From CAIMUS01 sp046347625 (GTDB lineage: Bacteria; Pseudomonadota; Gammaproteobacteria; Competibacterales; Competibacteraceae), in contig JAXMFU010000002.1 in NCBI GenBank assembly GCA_046347625.1, positions 186,001-250,000 on the forward strand: DNA of 64,000 bases. Reading direction: 5' to 3'. This document shows positions 61,877-64,000 of this stretch, in pieces. The notes under the pieces are model-generated. The model made no database searches and was not told where the DNA came from. It saw nothing but the letters and a program-made list of their open reading frames with translations. How positions within the stretch are numbered: the first letter of the stretch is position 1; every line of letters starts with the position of its first letter. The position numbers and the translations under genes are program-made.

Positions 61877-62905
61877 TCAGGAATCCCGCAGTAGCGCCTT
61901 GAGCCGTGCGACTTCGGCCAGGGCGGCTTTCTTTTCTTGCAGCGCGGCTTCTTTCGCTTGCCGCTCGGTTTCCTTTTCTTGCAGGGCAGCTTCCTTGGCG
62001 GCGCGTTCCTGTTCTTTCTCCGCTTGCAGCGTTTCGGTCTGTGCTTGCAGCGTTTCGGTCTGTGCTTGCAGCGTTTCGGTCTGTGCTTGCAGCGTTTCGG
62101 TCTGTGCTTGCAGCGTTTCGGTCTGTGCTTGCAGCGTTTCGGTCTGTGCTTGCAGCGTTTCGGTCTGTGCTTGCAGCGTTTCGGTCTGTGCTTGCAGCGT
62201 TTCCAGATAACGTTGGATGCTGCGCTGCTCGCGCAGGTAATTCTGCCGCGCCTGATAGGCATGGTAGGCGCGCTCTTTCTCGGAAAAAGCTTTCAGGGTG
62301 CTCATGGCTTGCCTCATTTCGTCAGTCTGCATCCAGTCGGGCAGATGGTTCTCATCCAGATGTTCGCCTTCCTGGAAAAATTTCAGCCAGCGTTGCTGCT
62401 CGGTTTCGACCCGCTCGGCCGCGAACTTGTTCAACTCCAGCAGCCACAGGCCGCCGTGGTCAAGCAAAAACCGCCCGGCCTCATCGCGCAGCCGGTAGAC
62501 GTGGGCGTAGGCCGGGTCGTCGCGGAGTAGCTCCACGGCCAGCAGCCAGATCGCGTAGGTCGGCCGCAGCGCGGCGTAATCCTGGCCGCTGCTCAATTGC
62601 GCGCTGTACAGGTCGGCCCAAGTGTAGAGGATGCGGGCGGGGAGATCGGGATGGTTCAGCAACTGGATCTCGACCTGGTAGAGCTGCCCCTGGTCGTCGC
62701 GTGCCTTGACGTCGACGATGCTGAGCTTGTCGTCGAGGAATTCACGCTCGTTGTAAGGATTGAGAATCTCCACCTGGCGGACCGGGCTGGGCAGGGCGAC
62801 ACCGAGCACGGCGTTGAGGAAATGGATCAACAACCGTCGGTTGGCTTCGGCGCCCAGCAGGGCTTTGAAGACGCAGTCGATTTTGGGGTCGATGGGGTGT
62901 TTCAT
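61877..62905 (-). CDS. Rpn family recombination-promoting nuclease/putative transposase
   Basis: This 342-aa protein has the Rpn/PD-(D/E)XK pattern: KIDCVFKALLGAEANRRLLI, LSIVDVKARDDQGQLYQVEI and QLLNHPDLPARILYTWADLY. The likely active site is D, then E-I-Q. The C-terminal 120 residues form a coiled coil containing eight exact ETLQAQT heptads and then a Lys/Glu-rich tail. ATG 62905 (MKHPIDPKID) is the family start; the frame stays open to 62947. Rpn proteins act in DNA transfer and may have defence roles. Confidence 0.85.
   Translation of the reverse strand: MKHPIDPKIDCVFKALLGAEANRRLLIHFLNAVLGVALPSPVRQVEILNPYNEREFLDDKLSIVDVKARDDQGQLYQVEIQLLNHPDLPARILYTWADLYSAQLSSGQDYAALRPTYAIWLLAVELLRDDPAYAHVYRLRDEAGRFLLDHGGLWLLELNKFAAERVETEQQRWLKFFQEGEHLDENHLPDWMQTDEMRQAMSTLKAFSEKERAYHAYQARQNYLREQRSIQRYLETLQAQTETLQAQTETLQAQTETLQAQTETLQAQTETLQAQTETLQAQTETLQAQTETLQAEKEQERAAKEAALQEKETERQAKEAALQEKKAALAEVARLKALLRDS
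62022..62202. repeat. 21-bp tandem repeat coding for a coiled-coil heptad
   Basis: Eight exact copies of a 21-base unit (GCTTGCAGCGTTTCGGTCTG plus T) plus a partial ninth lie in frame inside the Rpn-like gene. Each encodes one heptad, ETLQAQT. Copy number should vary by slippage without frameshift. Confidence 0.9.
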
Positions 62906-63011
62906 GGCCACAGTGTAGCCCGGCTCTAGGCCGAAAGCGAGGCCCAAGGTCCGAGGCGAAAGGCGTGAGACAGTATCTACCTGGCTGAGCCAGTCTGAGT
63001 TGAACCGCTTG

Positions 63012-63227
63012 TTAGGCTGCTATCGGCCGCTCAGCCGCAATTTGTTCAAAGGAAAAATGAGAAATGCTGGCGCGGTCACTCGCGTGCTCAATCGTGATAG
63101 CGCCGATATTTCCCTCACTGTCGAGATCCAGCAGCATGTTCTCATCTAAATCGCGGGTTTCAGCCACCGCCACCGGGCGAAACTCAATATAGAGGGTGTC
63201 AGTTTCCTGGAAATACTGAATCTTCAT
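63012..63227 (-). CDS. DUF2283 family protein
   Basis: This 71-aa protein starts MKIQYFQETDTLYIEFRP and has ETRDLDENMLLDLDSEGNI followed by AITIEHAS, the DUF2283 pattern. It overlaps the upstream gene by 4 bases (ATGA). DUF2283/DUF4258-type pairs are common and are suspected toxin-antitoxin modules. Confidence 0.85.
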   Translation of the reverse strand: MKIQYFQETDTLYIEFRPVAVAETRDLDENMLLDLDSEGNIGAITIEHASDRASISHFSFEQIAAERPIAA

Positions 63228-63460
63228 GGTGTAAACCGTCTGTCGAAAAAAGCGTTGTGAACCGTCTCTCGATCTGGTAGCAGAATAACGCGCAAGTACC
63301 GATCTTCCATCTCTCTGATCGGCGCCCACAGTCGAATGCGACCGTCGGCCTGAACCTGCTCTCTCACCGGATTATCGATCACCCGCTGAATCCACTCAAG
63401 CTGAATGAGCGCCCGGTCCGGGCGTTGCCTTATGGCTTCAAAATACTGCGTGAACTTCAT
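63224..63460 (-). CDS. DUF4258-like partner of the DUF2283 protein
   Basis: This 78-aa protein has FTQYFEAIRQRPDRALI, then IQRVIDNPVREQVQADGRIR, LWAPIREMEDRYLRVILLPD and ends FFDRRF. The strand/helix order fits small RelE-like/DUF4258 proteins encoded with DUF2283. It starts the two-gene unit. A toxin role is inference. Confidence 0.65.
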   Translation of the reverse strand: MKFTQYFEAIRQRPDRALIQLEWIQRVIDNPVREQVQADGRIRLWAPIREMEDRYLRVILLPDRETVHNAFFDRRFTP

Positions 63461-63488
63461 TCAAGAACCAGCCAACATCTTGCGCAGC

Positions 63489-63519
63489 CCTGTAGGGTGG
63501 GCACGGCCCACCCTACAGG
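63489..63519. repeat. GGGTGGGC hairpin
   Basis: CCTGTAGGGTGGGC-ACG-GCCCACCCTACAGG is a perfect 14-bp stem with a 3-base loop between the DUF2283 module and the sulfatase. Similar arms occur at 47012-47085 and 49383-49410. It may also end transcription of the sulfatase gene. Confidence 0.7.
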
Positions 63520-63531
63520 GCTAGATCACCT

Positions 63532-64000
63532 TCAGTCTGCGGCGAACGCTCCTGCGAGCAGCATGGGGCTGATCTCTGGGGTCCCCTCGGGTTTAATGAC
63601 GACCTTGTGGATCGTTCCATTCTTGAATGGGTATGTGCCCTTGTCCTTGTATTCCTCGCTGATGGCGTCAGCGCTGTCGTACCCGACGCAGAGGCCGTCG
63701 CCGCACAGCGTGAACTTACCAACCTGCGCTTTCATAAAACCCGTATGGACGAGCTTGTCGTTTACGTAGAGCGTGGTATTGCCCTCCGACTCGCCGTACT
63801 GGCCCGCCTTCGTCTTCGTGAACTCCACGACGAAGATGTTGAGTCCGCGTAAAAGATGAGATGAGAAAAACTTATATTCGGGTTTGATGCCGAGGAAGTT
63901 GTACACGTAGTACAGCTTCCCTTCCTTGATGAACAGCGAGTGACCGCCGAAGCGCGAGCCGTGCGCGAAGATGACGCCCTCGCACCCATCCTCGAGCGTG
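63532..64000 (-). CDS. arylsulfatase C-terminal part, cut by the window edge
   Basis: Reading the minus strand from the right edge gives EGVIFAHGSRFGGHSLFIKE, GKLYYVYNFLGIKPEY, ... NTTLYVNDKL, FTLCGDGLCVGYDSADAISE and IHKVVIKPE. This is the C-terminal beta domain of arylsulfatases (sulfatase family), as in typical VYNFFG...TATLYVDG blocks. About 155 residues are present; the catalytic domain lies beyond the window. The stop is at 63532. Confidence 0.85.
   Translation of the reverse strand, partial: TLEDGCEGVIFAHGSRFGGHSLFIKEGKLYYVYNFLGIKPEYKFFSSHLLRGLNIFVVEFTKTKAGQYGESEGNTTLYVNDKLVHTGFMKAQVGKFTLCGDGLCVGYDSADAISEEYKDKGTYPFKNGTIHKVVIKPEGTPEISPMLLAGAFAAD

Noticed and set aside
62022..62202. Possible CRISPR array
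   Set aside because: The units are exact 21-base tandem copies without spacers and are coding.
61906..62709. Plus-strand frames of 267 and 197 codons across the Rpn-like gene
   Set aside because: They arise because the 21-bp repeat is open in several frames; the minus-strand frame matches the Rpn family.

Overview
The window looks like part of a gammaproteobacterial chromosome. IscR, BamD, RluD, SucCD, PilS/PilR/PilA, DUF1249, MarC, HemN, FdhD and ArgF are all of proteobacterial type. The mix of glycogen and sugar-nucleotide genes (galU, glgC), a high-potential iron-sulfur protein, GGDEF-EAL signalling, several toxin-antitoxin modules and many intergenic palindromic repeats would suit a Competibacter-like glycogen-accumulating organism. 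That placement is inference; no rRNA or tRNA gene was found.

Left part (1-12.4 kb). A truncated galU on the minus strand is followed by an unusual plus-strand block. It holds two giant paralogous proteins (1161 and about 1225 aa) with a ROK/hexokinase-like kinase domain in the C-terminal half, a LysR-like regulator between them, and a protein resembling the phosphodiester glycosidase (NAGPA) family. The second giant is strikingly AT-rich. This four-gene module is the best candidate for an undescribed system. After it come a VapBC-type pair and an AAA ATPase with a PD-(D/E)XK nuclease-like tail.

Middle (12.4-36 kb). Here lie yejEF without yejAB, aguB with an orphan Phd antitoxin, an ABC-2 exporter, DUF1249, iscR, an alpha/beta hydrolase, a cytidylate kinase-like protein, a ChaN-like lipoprotein and marC. 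Next is a PqqD - radical SAM - HPr-kinase-like trio of RiPP type, a MazEF pair, and a secreted-protein island. The island has three proteins built from about 54-residue repeats (6, 7 and 7 copies, probably beta-propellers), one fused to an AT-rich GH16-like domain. A TIGR03032 protein and a 67-aa peptide lie between them. The peptide carries a leader motif matching the lasso/RRE consensus (F/Y)xxPxLxxxGxxxxxT and is a plausible RiPP precursor.

Right part (36-64 kb). This is mostly household: a TPR-SPINDLY/OGT glycosyltransferase, tupB-like permease, TAXI binding protein, DUF29, pilA with a sigma-54 promoter, a VapBC-type pair, pilR-pilS, sucCD, bamD/rluD, HiPIP, glgC, glpD, a PAS-GGDEF-EAL protein, hemN, fdhD, a PilZ protein and argF. 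It ends with an Rpn-family protein carrying a 21-bp heptad-coding tandem repeat, a DUF2283 pair and the 3' end of an arylsulfatase.

Several repeat families fill the gaps between genes: GGGTTAGACGCGC palindromes, CCGGAATAAGCG elements, TTTAGCC heptamer arrays at gene 3' ends, and GGGTGGGCA hairpins.
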